From Streptomyces fodineus (GTDB taxonomy: Bacteria > Actinomycetota > Actinomycetes > Streptomycetales > Streptomycetaceae), in assembly GCF_001735805.1 (NCBI RefSeq), contig NZ_CP017248.1:9114001-9178000 (forward strand): a stretch of DNA of 64,000 nt. Direction: 5' to 3'. The notes under the pieces are model-generated. The model was not told the origin of the DNA. It did no database searches and saw nothing but the letters and a program-made list of their open reading frames with translations. The position numbers and the translations under genes were made by a program. Below are positions 34,432 through 42,994 of the stretch, piece by piece. Position 1 is the first letter of the stretch, and every line of letters starts with the position of its first letter.

Positions 34432-35319
34432 CTAGTCCCGGTCGTCCGTCAGGCGGGCCTCCGCCGTTGCCAGGATCTCGGTGACCCGGAGGCCGAACCC
34501 GGCGTCGCAGGCGTGCGGGCGGCGGGAGCGGGCCGCTGCCAGCAGGGCGTCGGTGGCGCGGGTGAGCGCCGGGATCGCGCCTTCGGAGCTGCCCGGCATC
34601 AGCGTCACGCCCGCCTCGCCGCGCAGCTCCACATCGGCCCCGGCCGCCGCGGGCGGCGCCGTCAGGCTCAGCGTGAGGGTGCTCGAGGCGCCGGTGGCGT
34701 GGTCGAGGACCAGGTGCACGGTGTCCGCGGGACCGTACGCCGCCGCCACGACCTGGCGTACGTCGCCGAGGACCGGCAGCAGGACCGACAGCGCGTGCGG
34801 GCCGACGTCCCACAGTGCGCCCTTCTCCCGCCGCCACGGCGAGTTCGCGAACGGGCTGTCGGAGGTGAACACGGCCCCCAGCCACTGCGCGCGGGCCGTG
34901 AACCAGCCTGCCACGGCCGCCTGTTCGTCGATCCAGGCCTCAGGCTCCTTCTGGAAGCGCGCGGTGAAGAAGACCACCGAAGCCACCCCGGCCCGCTCCA
35001 CCGCGGCCACGACGGCCCGCCCCTCGGCGACGGACACCGCGAGCGGCTTGTCCAGCAGCAAATGCCGGCCCGCCCGTGCCGCCCGCACCGCCAACCCGGC
35101 CTGCACGACCGGTGGCACGGCCACGGCCACCGCGTCCACGTCGGCGAGCAGCGCGTCCACGTCGTCGTACGCGGGAACGTCGTACTGCTCGGCCAGCTCG
35201 GTGGCCGCCTCCGGCCGGCGGCCCCACAACCCGGCGAACTCCAGGCCGGGGTGCTCGGCGAGGGCAGGGGCGTACGCCGCCCGGGCCCACGGGCCCGTTC
35301 CCAGCAGTCCGATACGCAT
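34432..35319 (-). CDS. Gfo/Idh/MocA family oxidoreductase
   Basis: 295 residues. N-terminal Rossmann fold MRIGLLGTGPWARAAYAPAL, the sugar-dehydrogenase EKP-like loop AGRHLLLDKPLAVSVAEG (here DKP), and a C-terminal domain with WRREKGALWDVGPHALSVLL containing the usual D-x-G-x-H. An NAD(P)-dependent dehydrogenase of unknown substrate. It starts 35 bp after the tgmB stop on the same strand with a ribosome site AAGGAA, so it could be co-transcribed with the graspetide genes and act as a tailoring or unrelated enzyme. Confidence 0.88.
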   Translation of the reverse strand: MRIGLLGTGPWARAAYAPALAEHPGLEFAGLWGRRPEAATELAEQYDVPAYDDVDALLADVDAVAVAVPPVVQAGLAVRAARAGRHLLLDKPLAVSVAEGRAVVAAVERAGVASVVFFTARFQKEPEAWIDEQAAVAGWFTARAQWLGAVFTSDSPFANSPWRREKGALWDVGPHALSVLLPVLGDVRQVVAAAYGPADTVHLVLDHATGASSTLTLSLTAPPAAAGADVELRGEAGVTLMPGSSEGAIPALTRATDALLAAARSRRPHACDAGFGLRVTEILATAEARLTDDRD

Positions 35320-35354
35320 AGGGCGTTCCTTTCTCCGAGCCGATCCCCGCACCC

Positions 35355-36338
35355 TCAAGAGGCTGCGCCCCCGTCGCCCTGCGCACACCTGCCGCCCCGA
35401 TCCCCGTCCCCGGCAAGCCACTTGGCGATCGCGGCGGCGATGGGCTGACCTGTGTCCATCTCGACGAATCCGAACTGGCCCGACTGGTTGCATTCCAGGA
35501 ACCACCAGATCCCGTCCGCGTCCTCGGCGAAGTCGAATGCGCCGTACGCCAGTTCCGCGCCCCTCATGTACCGCCGCACGCCCTCGGCGACGCGCGGGGG
35601 CACGTCCGTGGGCAGCCAGGGGGAGACCGAAGGAGCGAAACGGACGTCCACCTCGTCCGGGTGGGCGTCCGGGTCGGCGGGCTTGCGCGCGGCGAGCAGC
35701 GTGTCGCCGACGACGGTGAGCCGGATGTCGGCCCGCTTGACGATCCGCCGCTGCAGCAGCGTCGGACCGAAGGCCACCGCCGAGAAGTCGGTGTCCGGCG
35801 CCACCCGGCTGGTCGGCACCGCACGCGGCGGTTCCTGCGGATGCGCCCCGGACACCGGTTTGACCACGAGGTCCGGGAAGCGCTCCGCGAACGCCCGCGC
35901 CGCCTGCGGGAACGTCGTGATCAGCGTGGCCGGCACCGCGAGCCCGCTGTCCTGGGCGAGATGCAGCTGCCAGGGCTTGTGGCGGGCGCGGCGGGCGGCG
36001 TCCGGATGGTTCATCCAGCGCGCGTCGGTGCTGCGGAGCATGCCGTACAGCGCCTGTGACGACTCCTCCGTCAGCCAGGCGGACGGCTGGGCGGCGCGGG
36101 CGGCCGCGTTCCCGGGCCTGCGCACCCAGACGGAGCGCAGGCCGCTCATGCTCACCAGGCGCCCGCCGACGGACAGGTGTCCGCGGCAGGCGCCCTGCAC
36201 GTACTCGCCCGACAGCGCCACCCCGTTGGTCAGATCGGCGGGGTCGAGCCGGACGACGGGCACGCCGGCCTCGCCCAGCCGGAGGACCACCATGTCCGCC
36301 GTCACGTCCTCTTCACTGGTCAGGATGAGCACGGTCAT
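35355..36338 (-). CDS. tgmB: ATP-grasp graspetide (omega-ester peptide) ligase
   Basis: 327 residues, RimK-like ATP-grasp. The N-terminus MTVLILTSEEDVTADMVVLR is a pre-ATP-grasp domain; then HKPWQLHLAQDSGLAVPATL, DLVVKPVSGA and the Mg-binding ExN in WWFLECNQSGQFGFVEMDTG. This matches the TgmB family, which joins Thr/Ser/Lys side chains to Asp/Glu side chains of the precursor by ester or amide bonds. It directly follows the precursor gene (17 bp). No methyltransferase of the PIMT type is seen nearby. Confidence 0.9.
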   Translation of the reverse strand: MTVLILTSEEDVTADMVVLRLGEAGVPVVRLDPADLTNGVALSGEYVQGACRGHLSVGGRLVSMSGLRSVWVRRPGNAAARAAQPSAWLTEESSQALYGMLRSTDARWMNHPDAARRARHKPWQLHLAQDSGLAVPATLITTFPQAARAFAERFPDLVVKPVSGAHPQEPPRAVPTSRVAPDTDFSAVAFGPTLLQRRIVKRADIRLTVVGDTLLAARKPADPDAHPDEVDVRFAPSVSPWLPTDVPPRVAEGVRRYMRGAELAYGAFDFAEDADGIWWFLECNQSGQFGFVEMDTGQPIAAAIAKWLAGDGDRGGRCAQGDGGAAS

Positions 36339-36355
36339 CTGTCGAAATCCGCGGT

Positions 36356-36547
36356 TCAGTCGTCGAAGTGAGTCTTGGAACCCGCCGTCGAGGTCGTGGT
36401 CCCCAGAGCTCTCAGGGTCGCGTGGTCGTTGGCGGCGATCCGCCCGTCCGGGAGGACGTTCAACTGCAGTCCGGAGTCATACGCATACGGAATGGTGACG
36501 TCCAACTGCACAGCGGGGCGCGCGTAGTTGAGCGTGAAGGGTTGCAT
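36356..36547 (-). CDS. tgmA: Graspetide precursor peptide
   Basis: 63 residues. The leader begins MQPFTLNYARPA, the recognition motif (PFxLxYxR) of ATP-grasp-target RiPP precursors. The likely core is the C-terminal ~15-20 residues, with donors Thr50-Thr52, Ser53, Thr54, Ser57, Lys58, Thr59 and acceptors Asp62-Asp63 at the very end. The exact core boundary and ring pattern are inferred. ATG 36547 has GGGAGA upstream and the gene sits just before tgmB. Confidence 0.88.
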   Translation of the reverse strand: MQPFTLNYARPAVQLDVTIPYAYDSGLQLNVLPDGRIAANDHATLRALGTTTSTAGSKTHFDD

Positions 36548-36575
36548 GGTCTCTCCCTGATTAGGCTTTCACGTC

Positions 36576-36606
36576 CTTATACGAATCGAACGGGTGATTG
36601 GTTTCC
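36576..36606 (-). promoter_or_regulatory. Candidate promoter of tgmA
   Basis: On the minus strand, GGAAAC (36601-36606) and CGTATA (36578-36583) are spaced 17 bp, resembling an ECF-sigma promoter, with TATAAG overlapping as a possible -10. It lies about 30 bp before the tgmA start. The 36548-36767 gap holds nothing else. Confidence 0.3.
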
Positions 36607-36767
36607 TCACGCTGAGTAACCATGGGCCGGAGGGGCGCCGGAAGGGCCCCGGACGAGGGGACGACAGAAGGCTGTCGCACTGCGGTGCGGGCCAGGCGGA
36701 GCGCCCGCACTGGCACATGACGCCGATCGGGGCCGTGGCGTTGCGCGGCCGCGGATCTGCCGGGTCG

Positions 36768-37646
36768 TCAGGTGAGCGACAGTGCGCTCCGGGCCGCCGT
36801 CAGGGCCTGTTCGGCGTACCCGCGTCCGAACAGCACCGCGTGCACCAGCAGCGGGAACAGCTGGTGCACGCCCACCCGTTCGCGCCAGCCGGCCGCGAGC
36901 GGTGCCGCAGCCTGGTACCCGTCGAGCACCCTGTCCAGATGCGGGCAGCCGAACAGCCGGAGCATCGCCAGGTCGGTCTCCCGGTGTCCGCCGTGCGCGG
37001 CCGGGTCGATGAGCCGGACCTCGCCGTCGGCACCCCACAGCACATTGCCGTTCCACAGGTCCCCGTGCAGCCGGGCGGGCGGCTCGGCGGGTCCCGCCAG
37101 GTCCGGCAGGAGCGCGCAGACCCGCTCGAACACGGCCGCCTCGTCCGGGCGGAGCGTGCCGCGGTCGACCGCGGCACGCACATACGGCAGCACGCGGTGC
37201 TCGGCGTACCAGCGGGGCCAGTCGGGGCCCGGCGCGTTGCGCATGGGGGCGAGGCCGATGTACGCGTCCACGGGGCCGCCCGGCGGTGGCGCCCCGAAAT
37301 CCGCAGCACCCGCGGCGTGCAGGGCGGCCAGGGTCTGGCCGAAACGCAGCGCCGCCCCGGGATCCGCCCGTCCGGTCGCCACCCACTCGGTCACCATCCA
37401 GCGCTCGTCGTGGCCGAGTACCGCCGGCACCCGTACCGCGCCCGCGGCGGCCAGCCAACGCAGTCCCGCCACCTCGGCGCGTACGGCTCCGGGAGCGTCA
37501 CTGCGCTTGACCATCACCGGTGTCCCACCGTCCAGCGTCACCTCGGCCGGAGACCCGGAGGCCGCCCGTGCGCCGGTTGCCGGGCGTCCGGTGAGCCGGG
37601 ACGCCGCCTGTGCCGGATCCTCGTGATCCTCGTCTCGGTTGACCAC
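36768..37646 (-). CDS. Fructosamine/ketosamine-3-kinase family protein
   Basis: 292 residues, aminoglycoside-phosphotransferase fold. The catalytic loop is ARLHGDLWNGNVLWGADG, followed by the metal-binding RLIDPAAHGGHRETDLAMLR, the hallmark HGDLWxGN of fructosamine kinases, which phosphorylate glycated amines and trigger deglycation. GTG 37646 has GGAG upstream. It is upstream of tgmA on the same strand, but the 220-bp gap makes co-transcription unlikely. Confidence 0.9.
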   Translation of the reverse strand: MVNRDEDHEDPAQAASRLTGRPATGARAASGSPAEVTLDGGTPVMVKRSDAPGAVRAEVAGLRWLAAAGAVRVPAVLGHDERWMVTEWVATGRADPGAALRFGQTLAALHAAGAADFGAPPPGGPVDAYIGLAPMRNAPGPDWPRWYAEHRVLPYVRAAVDRGTLRPDEAAVFERVCALLPDLAGPAEPPARLHGDLWNGNVLWGADGEVRLIDPAAHGGHRETDLAMLRLFGCPHLDRVLDGYQAAAPLAAGWRERVGVHQLFPLLVHAVLFGRGYAEQALTAARSALSLT

Positions 37647-37834
37647 GGCTCCAGCGTACGGCCACCAACGGAGGTCGGCCGTAGGGGACTTCGACCGTTA
37701 CTACGACTGCTTTCAGCCAAACCTAGGCGGTAACTACCCGTGCTGATTCCGTACGGCTAGCGTGAGGGCGCCGCGTTGCTACACCAGGGGCACAGGGCCC
37801 CGCCGGGACTTGCGCGCGGCGGAGGATTTCCCCT

Positions 37835-38548
37835 TTGACCACAGCATCCGTGCTGATGGCCGACGTCTTCGAAGTCCAGCCGTACACCTCCCACTGCGAA
37901 GTCATCCTGGGCGAGGGCGCGCACGCCGTGATCGGTGTGTCCCCGGGCAACAGCTACTTCTCCGCCCGCCGCCTGCACGACCTCGCCCGCTGGGGGCTGG
38001 ACCACTTCGACAAGGTCGACTTCGTCTACACCGACCTGTACGTCGCCGAGATGTACGAGGCGTCCGGCTATCCACCGGACGAGGCCCGGCGCAAGGCGGT
38101 GAAGAACCTGCGCGGCGTGCGCGCCAAGGTCCGTGACGCGGTGTCGGCGGCCGACCCGGAGGGGCTGCGGCTGGACTGGCACCCGATGTCGGAGTTCCGC
38201 ACCAACCCCGCCTATCAGGAGATCCACCGGCACCTCACGGCGCGCCTGGCCTCCGACGGAGCCTTCCGGGCCGTCTGCGACGCCCTGGTGAATCGTTTCC
38301 TCAGTGCGCGTGGCGAGGAACCGACCGAGCGGCAGCGCGCCGTGTGCCTGGAGTACGTGTGCGCCGAGGCCCCGCTCTTCCTGGACACCCCCGCCATCCT
38401 CAAGGTGCCCTCCTCGCTCAACTGCTACCACCAACTGCTGCCGATGGCCGAGCTGTTGTACTCCCGCGGCGCCGGCCTGCGCGCCTCCCGCAACCAGGGC
38501 CACGCCATCGTCACCCCCGCCGCCGCCCTGGAAGGAACCGCCGCATGA
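37835..38548 (+). CDS. tRNA-dependent cyclodipeptide synthase, cyclo(Tyr-Tyr) synthase-like
   Basis: 237 residues. Catalytic Ser36 lies in IGVSPGNSYFS, with Asn39; Tyr174 and Glu178 in EYVCAEAPLF and Tyr198-His199 in LNCYHQ complete the NYH-type CDPS set (AlbC Ser37, Tyr178, Glu182, Tyr202, His203). From memory the C-terminal half is very close to M. tuberculosis Rv2275, including GLRASRNQGHAIVTP. It uses two aminoacyl-tRNAs to make a cyclic dipeptide. TTG 37835 has GGAGG upstream; ATG 37856 is an alternative. Confidence 0.93.
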   Translation: MTTASVLMADVFEVQPYTSHCEVILGEGAHAVIGVSPGNSYFSARRLHDLARWGLDHFDKVDFVYTDLYVAEMYEASGYPPDEARRKAVKNLRGVRAKVRDAVSAADPEGLRLDWHPMSEFRTNPAYQEIHRHLTARLASDGAFRAVCDALVNRFLSARGEEPTERQRAVCLEYVCAEAPLFLDTPAILKVPSSLNCYHQLLPMAELLYSRGAGLRASRNQGHAIVTPAAALEGTAA

Positions 38549-39756
38549 CCACCGCCCCCGGCATCCGCACCGACCACCCGCTCCTGCTCGACTTCCCGTT
38601 CTCCTGGGACGGCACCCGGGTTCCCGCCGAGGTCGAGCAGCTGCGCGCCGCCACCCCCGTACGGCGCGTGCGGACCATCGCCGGCGACGAGGCCTGGCTG
38701 GTGTCGTCGTACGACCTGTGCGCGCAGGTCCTGAAGGACGACCGGTTCTCCCTGAAGGACACCTCCGCCCCCGGCGTGCCCCGGCAGTACGCGCTCACGA
38801 TCCCGCCCGAGGTCGTGAACAACATGGGCAACATCACCGGCGCCGGGCTGCGCCGGGCGGTACTGAAGGCGCTCAACCCGAAGTCGCCCGGCCTGATGGA
38901 GTGGCTGCGCGGGGAGGCGCACCGCCTGGTGGACCAGCTGCTGGCCGACGGCCCGACGGCCGACCTGCGCAGCGCGTTCTGCGAGCCGTACTCGGCGGGC
39001 ATGCACTGCCGCATCCTCGGCATCCCGCAGACCGAGGCCCCGGCCTTCCTGCGCAGCCTCGACATCGCCTTCATGAACTCGCCGTGCCCGATCACCGGTG
39101 CGAAGATCAACTGGGACCGGGACATCGCCCGGATGGCGGCTCTGCTCGACGACCCGGCGACCCACGGCCTGATGGGCGAACTCGCCGCCCTGCGCGAGGA
39201 CCCGGACTACGCCCACCTCACCGACGAGATGCTGGCCACGGTCGGTGTCACCATGTTCGGCGCCGGTGTGATCTCCACCTCCGGCTTCCTCGCGATGGCG
39301 CTGGTCTACCTGCTCACCCACCCCATCGCCCGCGATCTCCTGCGGGACCGCCCTGACCTGATCGCGCCCGGCGTGGAGGAACTGCTCCGGGTCAACCTCT
39401 CCATCGGCGACGCCCTGCCCCGCCTCGCCCTGGAGGACGTCCGGCTCGGCGACGTCGACATACACGAGGGCGAACTCGTCCTGGTCCTGGTGGAGGGCGC
39501 CAACCTCGACCCCGCGAAGTTCCCCGACCCGCACCGCTTCGACGTCCACCGCGACAACACCGCCGACCACCTCTCCTTCGGCGGCGGCGCCCACTACTGC
39601 CCGGCGACCGCCCTCGGCCGCGCGCACGCCCGGATCGCCCTGGAGGTCCTCCTCGACCGGCTCCCGGACCTCGCGCTCGCCGTACCTCCGGGCCAGCTGG
39701 TGTGGCGCACCGGCTTCATGAAGCGCATCCCCGAGCGGCTGCCGGTCACCTGGTAG
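38545..39756 (+). CDS. Cytochrome P450, CYP121 (mycocyclosin synthase)-like
   Basis: 403 residues. The heme loop is LSFGGGAHYCPATALGRAHA with Cys352; the usual Gly two residues on is Ala354. The I-helix reads MFGAGVISTSGF, the unusual Ser-Thr form I recall from CYP121, and the ending VWRTGFMKRIPERLPVTW mirrors CYP121's. Residues matching CYP121 Gln385/Arg386 are Met392/Lys393 here. It overlaps the CDPS stop by 4 nt, so it most likely oxidises the cyclic dipeptide, perhaps by C-C coupling. Confidence 0.9.
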   Translation: MTTAPGIRTDHPLLLDFPFSWDGTRVPAEVEQLRAATPVRRVRTIAGDEAWLVSSYDLCAQVLKDDRFSLKDTSAPGVPRQYALTIPPEVVNNMGNITGAGLRRAVLKALNPKSPGLMEWLRGEAHRLVDQLLADGPTADLRSAFCEPYSAGMHCRILGIPQTEAPAFLRSLDIAFMNSPCPITGAKINWDRDIARMAALLDDPATHGLMGELAALREDPDYAHLTDEMLATVGVTMFGAGVISTSGFLAMALVYLLTHPIARDLLRDRPDLIAPGVEELLRVNLSIGDALPRLALEDVRLGDVDIHEGELVLVLVEGANLDPAKFPDPHRFDVHRDNTADHLSFGGGAHYCPATALGRAHARIALEVLLDRLPDLALAVPPGQLVWRTGFMKRIPERLPVTW

Positions 39757-40021
39757 CCGCCGACACCCCGCCGTCCGTACGGACGCCCCCCGGCCCGGCG
39801 TCCCGGGCGGGGGCGCCGCCGGGCCGTGCCGGGGCCGGGCCGGCGATGGCACCGGAGCGCCGCTGCCGCGGCGGCCACCGCAAGGTCCCGGGGGTGCTGG
39901 GGGGCGCCCCCCACCGGGGAAGGCACCTCGCACGCGGGCGGTCTGACGAGGCGCGACTCCCGGGGCCCGACCCGCGGGCCGACGGCACACAAGCCCGCGG
40001 ATCCCTCCGGATCGGCCGGGG

Positions 40022-40397
40022 GCGGTCGGGGGTCGTCGGTGGGTTGTGGTGCCGATGTCGGTCTCTGAGGGACTGGCCGAAGAGGGTCGGCGGCGGCCGG
40101 TGTGTGAGGTCTCGGGGTTCGTGGAAGGGTGGTCTGGTGCTTGGTCGGTGGTGACTTCGGGCGTGTTTCGGGGGATGCCTCTGGGCCGGTCGGGGGCGGT
40201 CGGTGGGTTGTGGTGCCGATGTCGGTCTCTGAGGGACTGGCCGAAGAGGGTCGGCGGCGGCCGGTGTATGAGGTCTCGGGGTTCGCGGAAGGGTGGTCTG
40301 GTGCTTGGTCGGTGGTGACTTCGGGCGTGTTTCGGGGGATGCCTCCGGGTCGGTCGGGGGCGGTCGGTGGGTTGTGGTGCCGATGTCGGTCTCTGGG
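40022..40397. repeat. 164-bp tandem repeat, about 2.3 copies, non-coding
   Basis: The anchor GGGTTGTGGTGCCGATG recurs at 40041, 40205 and 40369, exactly 164 bp apart, and the intervening sequence is nearly identical (a few substitutions, for example gtgtgtgag versus gtgtatgag). The third copy decays after about 40397 into a diverged continuation. The period is not a multiple of three, so no frame is preserved. It fills most of the 716-bp gap after the P450; the 39757-40021 part is very GC-rich with small hairpins and no gene. Confidence 0.9.
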
Positions 40398-40472
40398 GGA
40401 TCGACCGGAAGGCGCTCGGCGGCCGATGGGGCGTGCCCCGGGGGCTTCCGGCGCGGCTCCCCGGGTAATCCC

Positions 40473-41351
40473 TCAGGGGCCGACGGGCTGTGGCCCCCGG
40501 GGCAGTCCCACCGGATTGCCCGGGTGCAGCAGGCCCGAGTCCTCGACCGTGCGGGAGAGCGGCTCCAGCAGACGGGCCAGGCGGGCGGTGCGATCGGCGC
40601 CGAGCGCGGTCCACGGGCCTTCGGCCGCCGCGTCCGTCAGCGCCTCCACCTCCGCGCGTACGGCCGCACCGGCCGGGGTGAGCGACCCGTCGGCCGCGAG
40701 CAGGCCCTGCTCCCGCAGCCGTACCCCGGCCGCGTCCCAGTCCGCCTGCTCCCACTTGCGCGACTCCCGCAGCAGCGCCCCGTCGGACTCGCCGGCCGCC
40801 GCCTTGAGCAGCATCGCCTCGACCGGCCCGAGCCCCTGGCTCACCAGCACCGCCACATGCGAGTCGCCCCGGTGCTCGCGCAGCGTCGTCAGTCCCTGCC
40901 ACAGTCGCGTGGTGGGACGGTCCGGGCGCTCCAGCGCCTGGTTGGCGGCGGCCAGCACCCGGCCCGTGGTGTCCGCAGCCGTGGCGGCCTCCCAGGCGAG
41001 GTCGGCGGCTTCGGCGAAGTCGGCCGAGGCGACGGTGTCCCGTCCGAACAGGCCGGTCATCGCCGCGTCCAGGGCATCGAGGCGCGCGGCCAGCACGTCG
41101 GCGGGAGCCGCGTACGCCCAGGCGTCCGGCAGGGCGCGGGTCACCCGGGCGGGGTGGAAGACGTAGAAACAGCTGGTCACGACGGACGGGGGGACCGCGC
41201 CCAGCGGTGCAGCCCGCAGCGCGACGTACCCCATCCAGTAGCCGCGCATCCCGAGCGCGTCCGCCGCCGCGCGCACCTCCGGCGCGAAGTACACGAGATC
41301 GTGCACCGGCTCGTACCGCTCCCACAGGGCCCGCGCCATCGCGTCCGCCAC
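40473..41351 (-). CDS. SCO6745-family protein
   Basis: About 292 residues. The pattern ALWERYEPVHDLVYFAPEVR, then GYWMGYVALRAAPLGAVPPS, CFYVFHPARVTRALPDAWAY and a winged-helix-like C-terminal section (LREQGLLAADGSLTPAGAAV) match the Streptomyces SCO6745 family, of unknown function. GTG 41351 has GGAGG five bases upstream; GTG 41396 is an alternative but has no ribosome site and crowds the dyad at 41407. Confidence 0.8.
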   Translation of the reverse strand: MADAMARALWERYEPVHDLVYFAPEVRAAADALGMRGYWMGYVALRAAPLGAVPPSVVTSCFYVFHPARVTRALPDAWAYAAPADVLAARLDALDAAMTGLFGRDTVASADFAEAADLAWEAATAADTTGRVLAAANQALERPDRPTTRLWQGLTTLREHRGDSHVAVLVSQGLGPVEAMLLKAAAGESDGALLRESRKWEQADWDAAGVRLREQGLLAADGSLTPAGAAVRAEVEALTDAAAEGPWTALGADRTARLARLLEPLSRTVEDSGLLHPGNPVGLPRGPQPVGP

Positions 41352-41406
41352 CGCTTCCTCCCACCGCGTCGACCTGCCGTGCTGCCGTGTCGGCACCAGC
41401 CTGCGC

Positions 41407-41422
41407 TATGACGCCGGTCATA
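41407..41422. promoter_or_regulatory. Dyad TATGAC-N4-GTCATA
   Basis: A perfect 6-bp inverted repeat with a 4-nt spacer, 56 bp upstream of the SCO6745-family start. It may be an operator for that gene or the divergent repeat-protein gene. The rest of 41423-41797 shows no gene or other element I can support. Confidence 0.3.
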
Positions 41423-41797
41423 ACAAGGGGGACTCACCCGCGCAGGGACCGGACGCACGACTTCGGGGACGCATGTGCGGGGGATCCGGCGGCCGTCCGG
41501 GTGCCTCTGCCCCTACGGCTGCGCCCCGATCGGCAGGCCTACGAGCGGGGCTGCCGGGTGGGGGAGGGCGGCGTGTACAACGCCCGGCCGGGTAAGAGCG
41601 GCGCGACGCGCCGGGTGATTCCCCCGGATGGAGGGGTCGCGGGGGCGGATCGATGGGGCAGACGGGTGGCACAGTGACCCGGCTGGGTGGCTCGGATGGT
41701 GGGAGCGTGCGCCCTCACTGACGGTGGTTCATGTCGAGGCCGGGTCCATCCAGCTGATGAGGTATCCGCTAACCGGCCACGGCGGAAGGACATCGCT

Positions 41798-42805
41798 ATG
41801 CGTTCTGCCCGCATGCTTTTGGCCACAGCGGCAGTCACCGCCGCTCTAGCCTTCGCAACACCCACTGCAGCCTTCGCCGTCCCTGCGAGTGACGACGGAG
41901 GCCGTGACGGCTCCTCCTACAGCCAGGACCACGGCCGGGGTTCCGGCGACGACCACGGCCGCGACGACGACTCGGGTCGCGGCCACGACAATGATCGCGG
42001 CGGCGACCGCGAGAAGGGACGCGGACACGACGGGCCGCGCGGTGGAATCCACACGGGTGGCGGAGCGCTCGCCGCCGTTCGAGGGGACGACCGGGGCTCC
42101 GACGACGAACACGGTTCCGGCGACGAGCACGGTTCCGACGAGGACCACGGCGGCGACCAAGGCCGCGGCGACGACCACGGCGACGACCACGGTTCCGGCG
42201 ACGACCGCGGTGGCGGCCACGACAAGGGCCGCCGTCACGGCGGGCCGCACGGTGGCGTGCACACCGGTGGCGGGGCCCTCGCCGCGGTGCGCGGCGACGA
42301 CGAGCACGGCTCCGACGACGAGCACGGTTCCGACGAGGACCACGGCGGTGGCGACGACCACGGCGACGACCACGGTGGTGACCGGGGTGGTGACCGGGGT
42401 GGTGACCGGGGTGGCGACCGGGGTGGCGACCGGGGTGGCGACCACGGTGGTGACCGGGGCAAGGGCCGCGGTCGCGGTGGGCCGCACGGTGGCGTGCACA
42501 CCGGTGGTGGGGCCCTCGCCGCGGTGCGCGGCGACGACTGGGGCTCGGGCTCGGGTCGTGACGACGAGCACGGCTCCGGCGACGACCACGGCGGCGACCA
42601 AGGCCGTGGCGACGAGCACGGCGACGACCACGGTGGTGACCGGGGCAAGGGCCGCGGTCACGGCGAGCCGCACGGCGGTATGCACACCGGCGGCGGCGCG
42701 CTCGCCACTCCCACCGTCACCGCGGGCGGTCTCGCGGTGCTGGCCGCAGGCGCCGGCGGCATGTACCTGCTGCGCCGCAAGAAGGCCGGCGAGTCGGCGT
42801 CCTGA
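41798..42805 (+). CDS. Repeat-rich surface protein with C-terminal membrane anchor
   Basis: 335 residues: signal peptide (about 1-30), then long Asp/Gly/His/Arg repeats, including six tandem GGDR units at about 193-216. The motif HTGGGALA occurs four times (85-92, 155-162, 234-241, 296-303), and the last copy runs into the membrane helix (about 308-325) and RRKK tail. No classical LPxTG is present. The class F-like sortase gene begins 189 bp downstream, so covalent cell-wall attachment is likely but inferred. His/Asp content suggests metal binding. ATG 41798 has GGAAGGA upstream. Confidence 0.8.
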   Translation: MRSARMLLATAAVTAALAFATPTAAFAVPASDDGGRDGSSYSQDHGRGSGDDHGRDDDSGRGHDNDRGGDREKGRGHDGPRGGIHTGGGALAAVRGDDRGSDDEHGSGDEHGSDEDHGGDQGRGDDHGDDHGSGDDRGGGHDKGRRHGGPHGGVHTGGGALAAVRGDDEHGSDDEHGSDEDHGGGDDHGDDHGGDRGGDRGGDRGGDRGGDRGGDHGGDRGKGRGRGGPHGGVHTGGGALAAVRGDDWGSGSGRDDEHGSGDDHGGDQGRGDEHGDDHGGDRGKGRGHGEPHGGMHTGGGALATPTVTAGGLAVLAAGAGGMYLLRRKKAGESAS

Positions 42806-42994
42806 TCCGACGACTGGTTCCAGAGGCTGCGGCCGCCGCCGACGCGTCCGGCGCGTCGGCGGCCCGCACCCGCGGCGGGCGGACCCTTGCGTTCCCCCGC
42901 ACGTACGTTCCCCCGTCCCCTGCGCGCCGGGCCACCCGCGCCGGCGCCCCTGTCCTGATCCCCGTGCTGCCGTGCCCGAGTGAGGTGGTGTCCG

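Noticed and set aside
34432..39756. Isoaspartyl methyltransferase or transporter belonging to the graspetide or CDPS genes
   Set aside because: I looked in all neighbouring genes and found none; every frame there is explained by other families.
40022..40397. CRISPR-like array
   Set aside because: The units are directly adjacent 164-bp near-identical copies with no short repeat/variable spacer alternation and no cas genes.
38425..41421. 998-residue minus-strand open frame
   Set aside because: It runs antisense through the P450 and across the 164-bp repeat; composition is shadow-like (Arg/Gly/Pro/Ala) with no domain, and real genes explain both ends.
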